DNA of 64,000 nucleotides, from assembly GCF_900258515.1 (NCBI RefSeq), contig NZ_LT984884.1:2391353-2455352 (forward strand), given 5' to 3'. Below the pieces are notes generated by a model. That model had not been told where the DNA came from and did no database searches. It saw only the letters and a program-made list of their open reading frames with translations. Positions 40,524 to 51,594 of this stretch are shown here, piece by piece; positions within the stretch are counted from its first letter, which is position 1, and each line of letters starts with the position of its first letter. Source of the stretch: Lentibacillus sp. Marseille-P4043. Lineage in GTDB: Bacteria; Bacillota; Bacilli; Bacillales; Amphibacillaceae. The position numbers and the translations under genes are program-made.

Positions 40524-41267
40524 ATGGAAGAAACAGTAGATAAAATTGTACAGTGGTTACAACAACAGGTGCAGGAAACGGGTGTAAATGGTCTTTTGGT
40601 TGGAGTAAGCGGAGGACTTGATTCAGCCGTCGTGGCTCATTTAATCAAGCGAGCTGTACCTGATCATTCACTAGGTGTCATTATGCCTTGTAAAAGTAAT
40701 CCGACTGATATAAATCACGCCCAGGATGTTTCAGAAAGCTGTGAGATAAATACAGTAACAGTTGATTTAACAGAAACACATCAAGTACTTTATAACGGTA
40801 TTCAACAACAAGTTAGACAAAAAGGAGAATGGCAAGAAGCGAATGATCAATTAGCAGATGCAAACCTTCGTGCCCGATTACGCATGAGTACATTATATAC
40901 ACTTGCAACGAACTATAATTATTTAGTTGTTGGTACAGATAATGCTGCTGAGTGGTATACTGGTTATTTTACAAAATATGGTGATGGCGGCGTTGATATT
41001 CTTCCAATTGTTGAATTCACGAAACAGGAAGTTCGCGAAATGGCAAGCTATCTAGGTGTTCCAGAACAAATTATCGATAAAAAACCAAGTGCTGATTTAT
41101 GGGAAGGGCAAACAGACGAAGCTGAAATGGGTACAACGTATGATATTATTGATGCCTACTTACAGGGTCAGGAAATACCAGAAGCAGATAAAGAAACGAT
41201 CGAAAAATTGCATAAACGTACTGAGCATAAACGAAATGGAGCAAAGCACTTCGTCATAAAGGGATAA
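40524..41267 (+). CDS. nadE: Ammonia-dependent NAD synthetase
   Basis: Makes NAD from deamido-NAD with ATP and ammonia. The PP-loop is VGVSGGLDSAVVAHL near residue 30, and the C-terminal motif KKPSADLWEGQTDE is typical. It has 247 residues and no glutaminase domain. The ATG follows aaggagcg. It may be co-transcribed with the kinase-like gene upstream. A terminator follows. Confidence 0.96.
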   Translation: MEETVDKIVQWLQQQVQETGVNGLLVGVSGGLDSAVVAHLIKRAVPDHSLGVIMPCKSNPTDINHAQDVSESCEINTVTVDLTETHQVLYNGIQQQVRQKGEWQEANDQLADANLRARLRMSTLYTLATNYNYLVVGTDNAAEWYTGYFTKYGDGGVDILPIVEFTKQEVREMASYLGVPEQIIDKKPSADLWEGQTDEAEMGTTYDIIDAYLQGQEIPEADKETIEKLHKRTEHKRNGAKHFVIKG

Positions 41268-41278
41268 ATTAACTGTTT

Positions 41279-41325
41279 AAAAACACCTCTTCTATACAAC
41301 CTAATGGATAGGGAGGTGTTTTTTA
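41279..41325 (+). terminator. Terminator after nadE whose 3' arm holds the next gene's ribosome site
   Basis: aaaacacctc pairs with gaggtgtttt, with partial inner pairing, and a T run follows. The descending arm contains ggaggtg, the ribosome site of the lipoprotein gene whose ATG is at 41325. Confidence 0.8.
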
Positions 41326-41861
41326 TGGATAAATTAATTGTTTCTTTGCTTTTCACAGCAACATTGTTGGTCGGATGTACCAATTCAAATGAAGATGCCC
41401 AAAGCGATGACCTAAATACGCAATCCGTGAATTATGAAACAGACAATGAACAGGAAAGTCGATTAGGTGAACGGGATGACAAAGATGGATACCCACAGAG
41501 TGATCAGAGTGATACAAATGCAGCAAAAGGGAACCGTAATTACTCCGATATTTTTGTTAATGATGAGTCGGATAAAATCTATAATCAGCTCATTAAACGG
41601 AAGGAAATAAAACAGGCACAAGTTGCTTCGGTGGATGATAAAGTTGTTGTCGCGGTGATGTTAAATGATCATACCGACCATAATATTCGGGATATGATTG
41701 AACAAGAAACGCAAAAAATCGTACCAAATAAACAGATTGTTGTGTACACAGATGATATTCATTGGGATCGAGTAAATAATTTAAAAGCCCGTTTAGGACC
41801 TAAAAACGCAGCAGAAAATGTAAAAGATGAAATTAAAGATTTATTTAACATGAATGATTAA
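41325..41861 (+). CDS. YhcN/YlaJ-family sporulation lipoprotein
   Basis: A 178-residue lipoprotein with a signal peptide ending in LLVGC (lipidated Cys18), an acidic low-complexity linker, and a YhcN/YlaJ-type C-terminal domain (QAQVASVDDKVVVAVMLND to about 175). Such proteins occur in the forespore inner membrane or germination apparatus. The start at 41325 was chosen over 41304 because ggaggtg is seven bases away and the signal peptide begins there. A terminator follows. Confidence 0.85.
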   Translation: MDKLIVSLLFTATLLVGCTNSNEDAQSDDLNTQSVNYETDNEQESRLGERDDKDGYPQSDQSDTNAAKGNRNYSDIFVNDESDKIYNQLIKRKEIKQAQVASVDDKVVVAVMLNDHTDHNIRDMIEQETQKIVPNKQIVVYTDDIHWDRVNNLKARLGPKNAAENVKDEIKDLFNMND

Positions 41862-41888
41862 CCTTTGCTTGATAGCAGAGGTTTTTTT
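41860..41888 (+). terminator. Intrinsic terminator after the YhcN-like gene
   Basis: A perfect 10-bp stem aacctttgct... with agcagaggtt (one G-U), 4-base loop tgat, then seven T. Confidence 0.88.
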
Positions 41889-41898
41889 ATGACCACAC

Positions 41899-41927
41899 TT
41901 TATAAATAGCTCGATTTTTGATATAGT
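41899..41927 (+). promoter_or_regulatory. Promoter candidate for the yebC-type gene
   Basis: TTTATA at 41899-41904, a 17-base spacer, and TATAGT at 41922-41927 with an extended TGA before it. Confidence 0.5.
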
Positions 41928-41960
41928 AAGAAAGGAAATTTCTAGAGAGGAGAATGTCCT

Positions 41961-42692
41961 ATGGCTGGTCATTCTAAGTGGAAAAATATACAACGAAGAA
42001 AAAATGCTCAGGATGCGAAAAAAGGAAAAATTTTCATGCGTCATGCGAAGGATATTTATTTGGCCGCAAAAGCAGGTGGTGGGGATCCGACTACAAATGC
42101 TACACTACGCCTGACAATAGATAAAGCAAAGGCAGATAATATGCCAAATGATAATATTGATCGCGCTATTAAAAAGGCAACCGGAACGCTTGATGGTGCC
42201 AACTATGAGGAAATTACGTATGAAGGTTATGGCCCTGGTGGAGTAGCAGTTATTGTAAACATTTTAACAGATAACAAAAATAGAACCGCAGCAGAAGTTC
42301 GGCATGCCTTTAAGAAAAATGGTGGTAACCTAGGTGAAAATGGAAGTGTATCTTTCATGTTTGATCGTAAGGGTTACATTGTAATCGAAAATGAAGATGG
42401 ATCGATCGATGAAGACGAAATCACCTTAGAAGCAATTGAAGCAGGTGCTGATGATATTGTTGTTGAAGATGGTGCATATGAAATATACACAACACCTGAT
42501 AATTATGATGCTGTTTGTGACTATCTGCGTAATAATGACTATGAATTAGCCGATGCAGAGATTACACTATTTCCCCAAACATATAATACACTACCCGAAG
42601 AAGATCAAGAGAAAATGATGAATTTAATTGATGCTTTGGAAGATAATGAGGACGTTCAGGACATCCATCATAACTTGGAAGAGACAGATTAA
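41961..42692 (+). CDS. YebC/PmpR-family transcriptional or translational regulator
   Basis: A 243-residue member of the YebC family, beginning [21 protein letters not shown], with the conserved [10 protein letters not shown] and [13 protein letters not shown] segments. Members were described as DNA-binding regulators and, more recently, as factors that help ribosomes through proline stretches; which applies here cannot be told. ATG after aggagaa. Flanked by terminators, so probably a single-gene transcript. Its place near ruvA is conserved in many bacteria. Confidence 0.96.
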   Translation: MAGHSKWKNIQRRKNAQDAKKGKIFMRHAKDIYLAAKAGGGDPTTNATLRLTIDKAKADNMPNDNIDRAIKKATGTLDGANYEEITYEGYGPGGVAVIVNILTDNKNRTAAEVRHAFKKNGGNLGENGSVSFMFDRKGYIVIENEDGSIDEDEITLEAIEAGADDIVVEDGAYEIYTTPDNYDAVCDYLRNNDYELADAEITLFPQTYNTLPEEDQEKMMNLIDALEDNEDVQDIHHNLEETD

Positions 42693-42709
42693 CGAACAAA
42701 GTGAAACAG

Positions 42710-42744
42710 AAAAACACCAATTAAATAAACAAATTGGTGTTTTT
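42710..42744 (+). terminator. Intrinsic terminator after the yebC-type gene
   Basis: A perfect 13-bp stem aaaaacaccaatt / aattggtgttttt with a 9-base loop. Confidence 0.88.
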
Positions 42745-42804
42745 AATTTGCTTTAGGTATAGATGTGTTAGAATAGTGTAAGGATTGTAAAAGGAGAAGG
42801 TCAC

Positions 42805-43413
42805 ATGATTGCATATATAAAAGGTATTGTTACATATATACATGATGATTCTGTTATAATGGATGTTCAAGGGGTTGGGTACGAAATAATGTGTGCCAAT
42901 CCTTTTGTGTTTCAGACATTACTAAATCAGGAAACGCTTATCTATACTTATCATCACGTTCGTGAGGATGCACAAGTATTATATGGGTTTAAACACCAAG
43001 ATGAAAAATCACTTTTTACGAAGCTACTCCAAGTGTCAGGCATCGGACCTAAAGGAGCGCTAGCGATCTTAGGATCTGTTAATGTTGGTGATTTTGTTGC
43101 AGCGGTTGAACGTGAGGATGACAAATTTTTAACTAGCTTTCCTGGAGTTGGTAAAAAAACAGCAAGACAAGTAATATTAGATCTAAAAGGAAAATTAACA
43201 ACGATGCTTTCACTGGAAGCACAGCCGGAAATCACAGAAACGAGTAAAACAGCTTCAAGCAACCAAGAGATGCAAGAGGCGCAAGAAGCATTAAAAACAT
43301 TAGGATATTCTGATCGGGAAATAAAAGCGATAATGCCAAAATTACAAAATGAAGCGATCGAGAATACCGATGAGATCATTCGCAAAGCATTGGGATTATT
43401 GGTGAAAAATTAG
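42805..43413 (+). CDS. ruvA: Holliday junction DNA helicase subunit RuvA
   Basis: A 202-residue protein that binds four-way junctions and recruits RuvB. N-terminal OB domain (MIAYIKGIVTYIHDD), two helix-hairpin-helix motifs (LLQVSGIGPKGALAI and SFPGVGKKTARQVI), and the C-terminal RuvB-contact domain. TTTGCT and TAGAAT 16 bases apart around 42747-42774 may be its promoter. 12 bases separate it from ruvB. Confidence 0.97.
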   Translation: MIAYIKGIVTYIHDDSVIMDVQGVGYEIMCANPFVFQTLLNQETLIYTYHHVREDAQVLYGFKHQDEKSLFTKLLQVSGIGPKGALAILGSVNVGDFVAAVEREDDKFLTSFPGVGKKTARQVILDLKGKLTTMLSLEAQPEITETSKTASSNQEMQEAQEALKTLGYSDREIKAIMPKLQNEAIENTDEIIRKALGLLVKN

Positions 43414-43425
43414 GGGGATTATAGG

Positions 43426-44430
43426 ATGGATGAGCGCATGGTTACAGGTGAATTACAAGCAGAAGATTCGACTGTTGAGCTTAGTCTTCGCCCCACAACT
43501 TTAAATCAATATATCGGTCAACAAAAAGTAAAAGATAATCTGAGTATTTTCATCCAAGCAGCAAAAATGCGGGAAGAGCCCCTCGATCATGTTTTACTAT
43601 ATGGTCCACCAGGATTGGGAAAAACAACGCTTGCAGCAATCATTGCGAACGAAATGGGTGTTCAATTTCGGTCGACTTCAGGCCCAGCAATCGAACGGGC
43701 TGGTGATCTGGCGGCAATCCTTTCTTCGTTAGAGCCTGGTGATGTATTGTTTATCGATGAGGTTCATCGCTTGCCAAGATCAGTAGAAGAAGTGCTATAC
43801 GCTGCGATGGAGGACTTTTTTATTGATATCGTCATTGGCACAGGACCAAGTGCGAGGTCTGTTCGTATAGACTTACCGCCATTCACATTAGTTGGAGCAA
43901 CAACAAGGGCAGGTCTTTTATCCGCGCCATTACGCGATCGATTTGGAGTCCTAAGCCGCTTGGAATATTATGATGCAGACGCTCTATGTTCCATTGTCGA
44001 ACGTACTGCAGAGATATTTCAAACAACCATTACAAAAGATGCGGCTGTTGAAGTGGCTAGACGATCAAGGGGAACACCACGTATTGCTAATCGATTGCTA
44101 AAACGAATTCGTGATATTTCTCAAGTTAAAGGTGAAGTAGCGATTAGTCTGGAAACAACAGAACTTGCTTTACAAATGTTACAGGTAGATGATGTAGGGT
44201 TAGACCATATCGATCATAAACTGTTAAAAGGTATTATTGAAGGATTTCAAGGTGGACCGGTTGGGTTAGATACTATTGCAGCAACGATCGGTGAAGAGTC
44301 ACAGACAATTGAAGATGTATATGAACCGTATTTACTACAAATTGGTTTTATCCAACGTACACCAAGAGGCAGAATCGTAACACCAAAAGCTTATCAGCAT
44401 TTTGGCATACAAGGGAAAGAAATGGAATGA
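43426..44430 (+). CDS. ruvB: Holliday junction branch-migration ATPase RuvB
   Basis: AAA+ motor (334 residues) for branch migration. Walker [13 protein letters not shown], Walker [11 protein letters not shown], sensor 1 LVGATTRAG, the Arg finger segment and the winged-helix end [15 protein letters not shown] are all present. The stop overlaps the DUF2905 gene start as ATGA. Confidence 0.98.
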   Translation: MDERMVTGELQAEDSTVELSLRPTTLNQYIGQQKVKDNLSIFIQAAKMREEPLDHVLLYGPPGLGKTTLAAIIANEMGVQFRSTSGPAIERAGDLAAILSSLEPGDVLFIDEVHRLPRSVEEVLYAAMEDFFIDIVIGTGPSARSVRIDLPPFTLVGATTRAGLLSAPLRDRFGVLSRLEYYDADALCSIVERTAEIFQTTITKDAAVEVARRSRGTPRIANRLLKRIRDISQVKGEVAISLETTELALQMLQVDDVGLDHIDHKLLKGIIEGFQGGPVGLDTIAATIGEESQTIEDVYEPYLLQIGFIQRTPRGRIVTPKAYQHFGIQGKEME

Positions 44431-44633
44431 GTATTGGGAAACTCTTTATCATTTTGGGGATCACATTCGTTATTATTGGCATCATTTGGACGTTTATCGG
44501 GAGACTACCTGGAGATATAAGCTTCAAAAAAGGAAACTTCTCCTTTCATTTTCCAATTATGACGTCGATTGTGGTCAGTATAATTTTATCAATCATTTTT
44601 TACGTGCTAGAGGTTGTTCAAAAAGTCCGGTAA
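44427..44633 (+). CDS. DUF2905 small membrane protein, C-terminus formed by a repeat element
   Basis: 68 residues with two membrane helices separated by the loop [19 protein letters not shown], the DUF2905 signature. It overlaps ruvB by four bases. The last six or so codons, including the stop, fall within or at the edge of the repeat that starts at 44615, so the natural end has been altered or supplied by the insertion. Function unknown. Confidence 0.9.
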   Translation: MSIGKLFIILGITFVIIGIIWTFIGRLPGDISFKKGNFSFHFPIMTSIVVSIILSIIFYVLEVVQKVR

Positions 44634-44759
44634 AAATGACACGTCGAATTTCTTCGTTGGCTTGCTTTTCCGTTCCTCACGTATTAAAAACATACGTTCC
44701 GGTACTCAAAGCTACGCCGTCTCGAACTTCTCGGTCTTTTTTATCCTCCTTTTTGAACA
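44615..44759. repeat. Repeat element with tgttcaaaaa ends after ruvB
   Basis: 145 bases bounded by tgttcaaaaagtccgg and, inverted, ctttttgaaca. The interior has further imperfect inverted words around ccgttcctcacgta/tacgttccgg. No ORF of its own. The same terminal words bound the palindrome at 27295-27389. No transposase nearby, so it is either a non-autonomous (MITE-like) element or a structured intergenic repeat. Confidence 0.82.
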
Positions 44760-44807
44760 CGCACATTACTAGGAAAATTTCGTTAACGTATAGTAAGGGG
44801 ATACATC

Positions 44808-46993
<2,186 letters not shown>

Positions 46994-47011
46994 GGAAAGG
47001 AGGAATTCATA

Positions 47012-47275
47012 ATGGACATGCTTATTCAATTATCACCAATCATTTTAATGTTTGTTATTTTCTATTTCTTGCTCATTCGTCCACAACAAAAACGACAAAA
47101 GCAAGTTAGACAAATGCAATCGGATTTGAAAAAAGGGGATAACGTTGTGACAATTGGTGGGTTTCATGGATCGATTCACCAAATTGATGAAAACATTATC
47201 GTTGTGGAATCAGGCGATGGTACAAAGCTAACTTTTGACCGTTCAGCGATTCGTGAAGTGAAAACAACTAGCTAA
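47012..47275 (+). CDS. yajC: Preprotein translocase subunit YajC
   Basis: 87 residues: one N-terminal helix (IILMFVIFYFLLIRPQQKR) and a soluble part with DLKKGDNVVTIGGFHGSI. It joins SecDF at the translocon. An ideal aaggagg site lies before the ATG. Confidence 0.97.
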   Translation: MDMLIQLSPIILMFVIFYFLLIRPQQKRQKQVRQMQSDLKKGDNVVTIGGFHGSIHQIDENIIVVESGDGTKLTFDRSAIREVKTTS

Positions 47276-47277
47276 AT

Positions 47278-47395
47278 CATATGTATAGATAGTGTCGGAG
47301 GATAAGCAATAGACTGATTGCTTTAAAGAAGTAGTATTCTGTCTGTTGCTTAAGCCACTTGTGGTAGATTGACAATTTTACTTATACATAGAAAA
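47278..47395 (+). repeat. Nested inverted repeats after yajC
   Basis: Outer words tatgtata and tatacata, and inner aagcaatagac and gtctgttgctt, could form one branched hairpin of about 115 bases. It has no T run and lies between the yajC stop and the terminator at 47401. Role unknown. Confidence 0.45.
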
Positions 47396-47400
47396 ATGAT

Positions 47401-47434
47401 AAAAGCGCAAGCGTGATTCGCCTGCGCTTTTTTT
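47401..47434. terminator. Bidirectional terminator between yajC and the YrzE-like gene
   Basis: aaaagcgcaagcg pairs with cgcctgcgctttt (one mismatch), with a T run on the plus side and A-rich sequence before it for the minus strand. Confidence 0.88.
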
Positions 47435-47438
47435 CGTT

Positions 47439-47822
47439 TCATGATTTTTTATCAGCGACAAAAATATTTACACCAATTACTCCTCCGACAAGCGCTGCTG
47501 CTACAAAGCCTGCGTGATGTAGGGACTGTTCTAATGAAAATGTCTGCTGGTAGCCTAAATATTGCACCAAAAATGTAAAAAGTGTAAATCCTAAGCCAGT
47601 TATAGCACCGATAACCCAGCCTTTTTTCTTTCCTTTAACTCCAGCAACGATCCCACCAATAAATAAAGCGATTAATCCAACTGCAAGTGACACCCACGAC
47701 AATGTTGTTTCGTCCATACTAGTGAACCGAAGCAACAATCCTAACACAAAACTAGTTAAAAGGATTAGACCGAGTATTACGATCCAGCCATACATTAAAG
47801 CGATAAATTGCTGTTTTTTCAT
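47439..47822 (-). CDS. yrzE: TIGR04086/YrzE-family membrane protein
   Basis: 127 residues with four membrane helices and the short polar loop GVKGKKKGW. This small family lies after yajC in Bacillus (yrzE). The start at 47822 has ggagga on the reverse strand at good spacing; the frame is open further but lacks a site. Function unknown. Confidence 0.87.
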   Translation of the reverse strand: MKKQQFIALMYGWIVILGLILLTSFVLGLLLRFTSMDETTLSWVSLAVGLIALFIGGIVAGVKGKKKGWVIGAITGLGFTLFTFLVQYLGYQQTFSLEQSLHHAGFVAAALVGGVIGVNIFVADKKS

Positions 47823-47995
47823 GACATTCTCTCCTCCCCCTGATTGTCCATTCATTGTCATTTTATTCACGTAATAAAAAAATAGACGGAAAATATTTTC
47901 CTTTCCCCTGCATATATTCTTAGGAGAGGATATTAAAAAGTCACTTTTATCATACATTCTAGTAGGATGAATGCTGGTTTGGGGGATGGTGTGAT

Positions 47996-49297
47996 ATGGA
48001 TGTTGTACTTGCTTCTATAATCTTTATTGTTAGTTATGCCTTCATTATGACGGAGAAAATCAATCGAGCTGTTGTAGCTTTATTTGGTGGTGTATTGCTG
48101 TTAGTATGTGGGATATATTCGGCTGATGATGTATTTATGAATTATATTGATTGGAATACAATCGCTTTATTGTTTTCAATGATGGTACTTATTTCGATAA
48201 CAGAGAAAACTGGATTATTTTCATTCATTGCAATTCGTTTTGCTCAACGGATACGAGGAAAACCTATTCCATTGTTAGTTGGGGCGAGTATTTTAACGGC
48301 GATTGGCTCGGCTTTATTGGATAATGTTACAACGGTGTTAATTTTCGTGCCGATTATTTTAAAAATAACAAAATTATTAAACCTTCCATCATTCCCGTAT
48401 TTACTAGCAATCATTTTTAGTTCAAATATAGGTGGGGCTGCAACCCTTATCGGTGATCCACCAAATATTATGATCGGTCAAGCTGTTGATCACTTAACCT
48501 TTTTATCCTTTATAACTCATTTGGCGCCACTAGCATTGATTGTGTTTTCGGTTATGTTAGCATCCATTGTTTTATTATTCCGTAGAACTTTAACAGTGGG
48601 TAATATAAATGAGTCAAAACTTGAAAACATTGATGCCGCTGCTCAGTTAATCAAAACGCCCATGTTATATAAGTCTATTATAGTACTAGGGCTGACGATA
48701 ATAGGTTTTTTAATGCAATCGCTGCTACACATCGAATTAACAGCGATTGCGTTATCTGGGGCGCTTTTGTTATTACTCTTAACAGAGAAGGAAATAGCTA
48801 CCGAACATATATTTGAAAAAGTTGAATGGGTTACACTGTTTTTTTTCATTGGACTTTTCGCCCTTGTTGGCGGATTGCAGGAAGTTGGAATAATTGATGA
48901 ACTAGCAAGGGCTATTATTTTGACGACGGATGGAGATTTTTCAAAAACAGCTATTTTCGTTTTGTGGGCTGCCGGATTGTTTTCTGGTATTGTTGATAAT
49001 ATTCCATTTGTTGCTGCAATGATTCCGGTTGTTCAGGAGTTTGAAAGTTATGGTCTCGTTTATTTGGATCCAATATGGTGGTCACTTGCTTTAGGAGCTT
49101 GTTTAGGCGGGAATGCTACATTAGTTGGCGCATCTGCAAATGTTGTAGTAGCAGGTCTTGCGGAAGGGGAAAATGAAAAAGTCCCATTTATACGTTTTAT
49201 GCTTTATGGCATTCCTTTTGTGTTATTCTCACTGATAATTTCATCCGTTTACATTTATGTACGCTATCTAATTCCATATACAGGACAAGCTTTTTGA
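47996..49297 (+). CDS. ArsB/NhaD (SLC13-like) family ion transporter
   Basis: 433 residues, about 11-12 membrane helices. The family motifs LLDNVTTVLIFVPI and GGAATLIGDPPNIMIG in the first half are mirrored by IVDNIPFVAAMIPV and GGNATLVGASANVVVAG in the second half, showing the inverted-repeat fold of the ion-transporter superfamily. Substrate (arsenite, sodium/proton or dicarboxylate) is undetermined. The ATG follows gggggatggtg. It faces the yrzE-like gene divergently. Confidence 0.9.
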   Translation: MDVVLASIIFIVSYAFIMTEKINRAVVALFGGVLLLVCGIYSADDVFMNYIDWNTIALLFSMMVLISITEKTGLFSFIAIRFAQRIRGKPIPLLVGASILTAIGSALLDNVTTVLIFVPIILKITKLLNLPSFPYLLAIIFSSNIGGAATLIGDPPNIMIGQAVDHLTFLSFITHLAPLALIVFSVMLASIVLLFRRTLTVGNINESKLENIDAAAQLIKTPMLYKSIIVLGLTIIGFLMQSLLHIELTAIALSGALLLLLLTEKEIATEHIFEKVEWVTLFFFIGLFALVGGLQEVGIIDELARAIILTTDGDFSKTAIFVLWAAGLFSGIVDNIPFVAAMIPVVQEFESYGLVYLDPIWWSLALGACLGGNATLVGASANVVVAGLAEGENEKVPFIRFMLYGIPFVLFSLIISSVYIYVRYLIPYTGQAF

Positions 49298-49323
49298 AAA
49301 GGGCTGTTGCTTTTTACACAATA

Positions 49324-49467
49324 GATAGAAACTGCGAAGTAACTGCTGGGCTCTTTTCTATAAGTACGTGCATTTCCCGCCGCCCGCGGAAAGCGAAGTG
49401 TATTTCCGGAGCGACAATTTTGAACGCTATTACTGCGCAGTTTCTATCAACTACGAAATTAAAAAAG
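49324..49467 (+). repeat. Copy B (full) of the gatagaaactgcg-type repeat
   Basis: Bounded by 13-base terminal inverted repeats gatagaaactgcg (49324-49336) and cgcagtttctatc (49436-49448), then the shared 3' flank aactacgaaattaaaaa. The core ggaaagcgaagtgtatttcc is shared with copy A at 21964-22079 and, inverted, copy C near 60471-60557. It sits just after the transporter gene. Confidence 0.85.
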
Positions 49468-49539
49468 AAACATTACGAGAGAAGCTTTAGAAAATAGACT
49501 AGCTTTTGATGTTCATTTCATTCTTCTGTTTAACAAAAT

Positions 49540-49580
49540 AACCTGCCACATTGGTTTGAATCAATGTGGCAGGTTATTTT
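49540..49580. terminator. Bidirectional terminator at the end of spoVB
   Basis: aacctgccacattg pairs with caatgtggcaggtt around a short loop; T-rich on both sides. It serves spoVB on the minus strand. Confidence 0.88.
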
Positions 49581-51125
49581 TTAAATCCATTTTTGCAGTA
49601 TCGGAATTTGCTTTAGTTCTGCTTTTGTGATGAATCTTAATAAAAATAGTAGTATGATGTAAATACCAGATAAGATTACTAGGATAGATAGGAAGACAAA
49701 AATATTTGTATCCATTAAACCATAAATGTTCTTTAAGAAGTTGCCAACTAACCAAGTAATAATTAATAAAAGGATCATTTTAGTAATGTCTTTTAATGGA
49801 ATCGAGTAACGTATTTCTTTGTGCAGTGCCGCAAGATGCAGCAATGTAACCAATACAACACTTGCTGACATTGCTATAGCTGCACCCATGATACCGAATT
49901 TCGGATTGGATGCCAATAAAATAAGTACGGTAAATTTACAAATTGCTCCAATCAGGCTATTCCACATAGCAGGTTTTGCTAAATCCAATGCTTGTAATGC
50001 AGATTGCAGTGGAGCCTGAATGTAAAGCAACAGGAAAAAAGGGGCCATAAGCACTAGAAATTTGCTTGCATTTCCTGTCCCATACATATATGTTAAAATT
50101 GGAACGGAAAAAAGTGTCAAGACAATCGTTGCAATCGCTCCCGAAGCGAATGAGATACGAATGGATTGATGGATCCGATAGTGAATTAACTGGTTATGTT
50201 TATTTGCTTCTGCTTCAGATATGGATGGAACTAAAGCAATTGATAGGGATTGTGTAATAAAAGTTGGTAAAAATAAGAGTGGTAGAGCGAATCCCGTTAG
50301 TTCTCCATATTGCTTTGTTGCTAAACTGCTAGAAATACCAGCGGCAGCTAGGCTCTGAGCAACTAATATTGGTTCCAAAAAGTTAGAAAATGAACTTATT
50401 AATCGACTGCCTGTACTTGGTAGGGCAATAGAAAATAATTCTTTTAGTGTGTCTTTACTTGACTTTAAATAGTTGAAAAATCGATAGCGGATCGTTATAT
50501 TCTTTTTATGTTTAAAAATTTGAATCATCACGAGTAAGGAGATAAATTCGCCTAGAATCACGCTAAACATTGCGCCTGCAGCAGCATACTCAACGCCAAA
50601 CGGTAGTAGTAGCTTGATGAATAGAGCAACGCTAGTGATCCGCACTACTTGCTCAATTACGAGGGTATAACTTTGTGGCTTCATATTTTGTTTACCCTGA
50701 AAATACCCTCTCAGAATAGATGAAATTGCAGTAATTGGAATAATTGGACTTATGGCGATTAATGGATATAATGTACGCTCATCCGTTAATGATGCAATAA
50801 ATGGTGCTGCTATAATCATTCCAATCGTGAAAAAAACACTGGAAATTGCGGTAACAATTAACGAGACAACAAGAATCTTTTTAACTTTTACCCGATCATT
50901 TCTCGCTTCCGCTTCTGCAACTCGTTTGGATATGGCCACTGGCAAACCTAGTTGTGTTAATGTCATAATGAGAAATAGTGTTGGCAGTGCCATCATGTAA
51001 AGACCAACACCTTCTTCTCCCATAAAACGAGCAAGTACCATTCGGTTAATAAAACCTAAAAAGCGGGAGATCATGCCTGCAGCAATTAATATCAGTGTAC
51101 CTTGTAGAAATGTTTGTTTGGTCAT
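49581..51125 (-). CDS. spoVB: SpoVB, MOP/MATE-type flippase for spore cortex synthesis
   Basis: 514 residues with about 14 membrane helices, of the MurJ/Wzx-like polysaccharide transporter superfamily. In B. subtilis SpoVB is needed for spore cortex formation. The N-terminal FLQGTLILIAAGMISRFLGF and AQSLAAAGISSSLATKQYG region match SpoVB. The neighbouring yrzE, comN and secDF are as in B. subtilis. Upstream on the minus strand, GCATATATA and GTATACGA could be a sigma-E promoter (weak). Confidence 0.94.
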   Translation of the reverse strand: MTKQTFLQGTLILIAAGMISRFLGFINRMVLARFMGEEGVGLYMMALPTLFLIMTLTQLGLPVAISKRVAEAEARNDRVKVKKILVVSLIVTAISSVFFTIGMIIAAPFIASLTDERTLYPLIAISPIIPITAISSILRGYFQGKQNMKPQSYTLVIEQVVRITSVALFIKLLLPFGVEYAAAGAMFSVILGEFISLLVMIQIFKHKKNITIRYRFFNYLKSSKDTLKELFSIALPSTGSRLISSFSNFLEPILVAQSLAAAGISSSLATKQYGELTGFALPLLFLPTFITQSLSIALVPSISEAEANKHNQLIHYRIHQSIRISFASGAIATIVLTLFSVPILTYMYGTGNASKFLVLMAPFFLLLYIQAPLQSALQALDLAKPAMWNSLIGAICKFTVLILLASNPKFGIMGAAIAMSASVVLVTLLHLAALHKEIRYSIPLKDITKMILLLIITWLVGNFLKNIYGLMDTNIFVFLSILVILSGIYIILLFLLRFITKAELKQIPILQKWI

Positions 51126-51247
51126 TTCGTACGACCTGCCTTCTCAAAAAATAAAATTTCGTATACAATGATATATATGCAATTCAGTTGGCCAAGCATG
51201 ACAAGAAACAGAATTTAAACTTCTGCGTGCTAACAGGGGGGAAGAAC

Positions 51248-51550
51248 TTGGAGATTGTGCGGAATGTTGATGATTGGAAATCGCTTTTGAAACCAGCTTT
51301 GGATAGTAAAACAAGTGAATTGAAACTATTGGGATATTCACAGGTAACAAATGACGACATTTGGAATTGTTTAGTGCAAAAAGTTTGGAAAGGTAATCCG
51401 TCAAAACGTTTATATGAAGTAACGCAGGATATTTTTCATCTTGCATCAAATGTATATATGAGTTATTTAACGGTGAGTGCCTACCAAGATGATGATTTAA
51501 TGGCGTCTATTGCTGCGTTAACTGGGGATCAGCAGCCAATAGATGAGTAA
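51248..51550 (+). CDS. comN: ComN/YrzD, post-transcriptional regulator of competence
   Basis: 100 residues from a TTG at 51248 after gggggg; the frame is open 20 codons upstream without a site. The family segment VDDWKSLLKPALDSKTSE and the C-terminal alpha-helical part match YrzD/ComN, which in B. subtilis acts on comE mRNA and binds DivIVA. Conserved place between spoVB and secDF. Confidence 0.85.
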   Translation: MEIVRNVDDWKSLLKPALDSKTSELKLLGYSQVTNDDIWNCLVQKVWKGNPSKRLYEVTQDIFHLASNVYMSYLTVSAYQDDDLMASIAALTGDQQPIDE

Positions 51551-51594
51551 CAAATTACATATTGTTTAAGCGTAAAAAGGGAGGCATTTGGTAG

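Noticed and set aside
49294..49497. 67-codon ORF after the transporter gene
   Set aside because: It lies almost wholly within repeat copy B; no ribosome site of its own.
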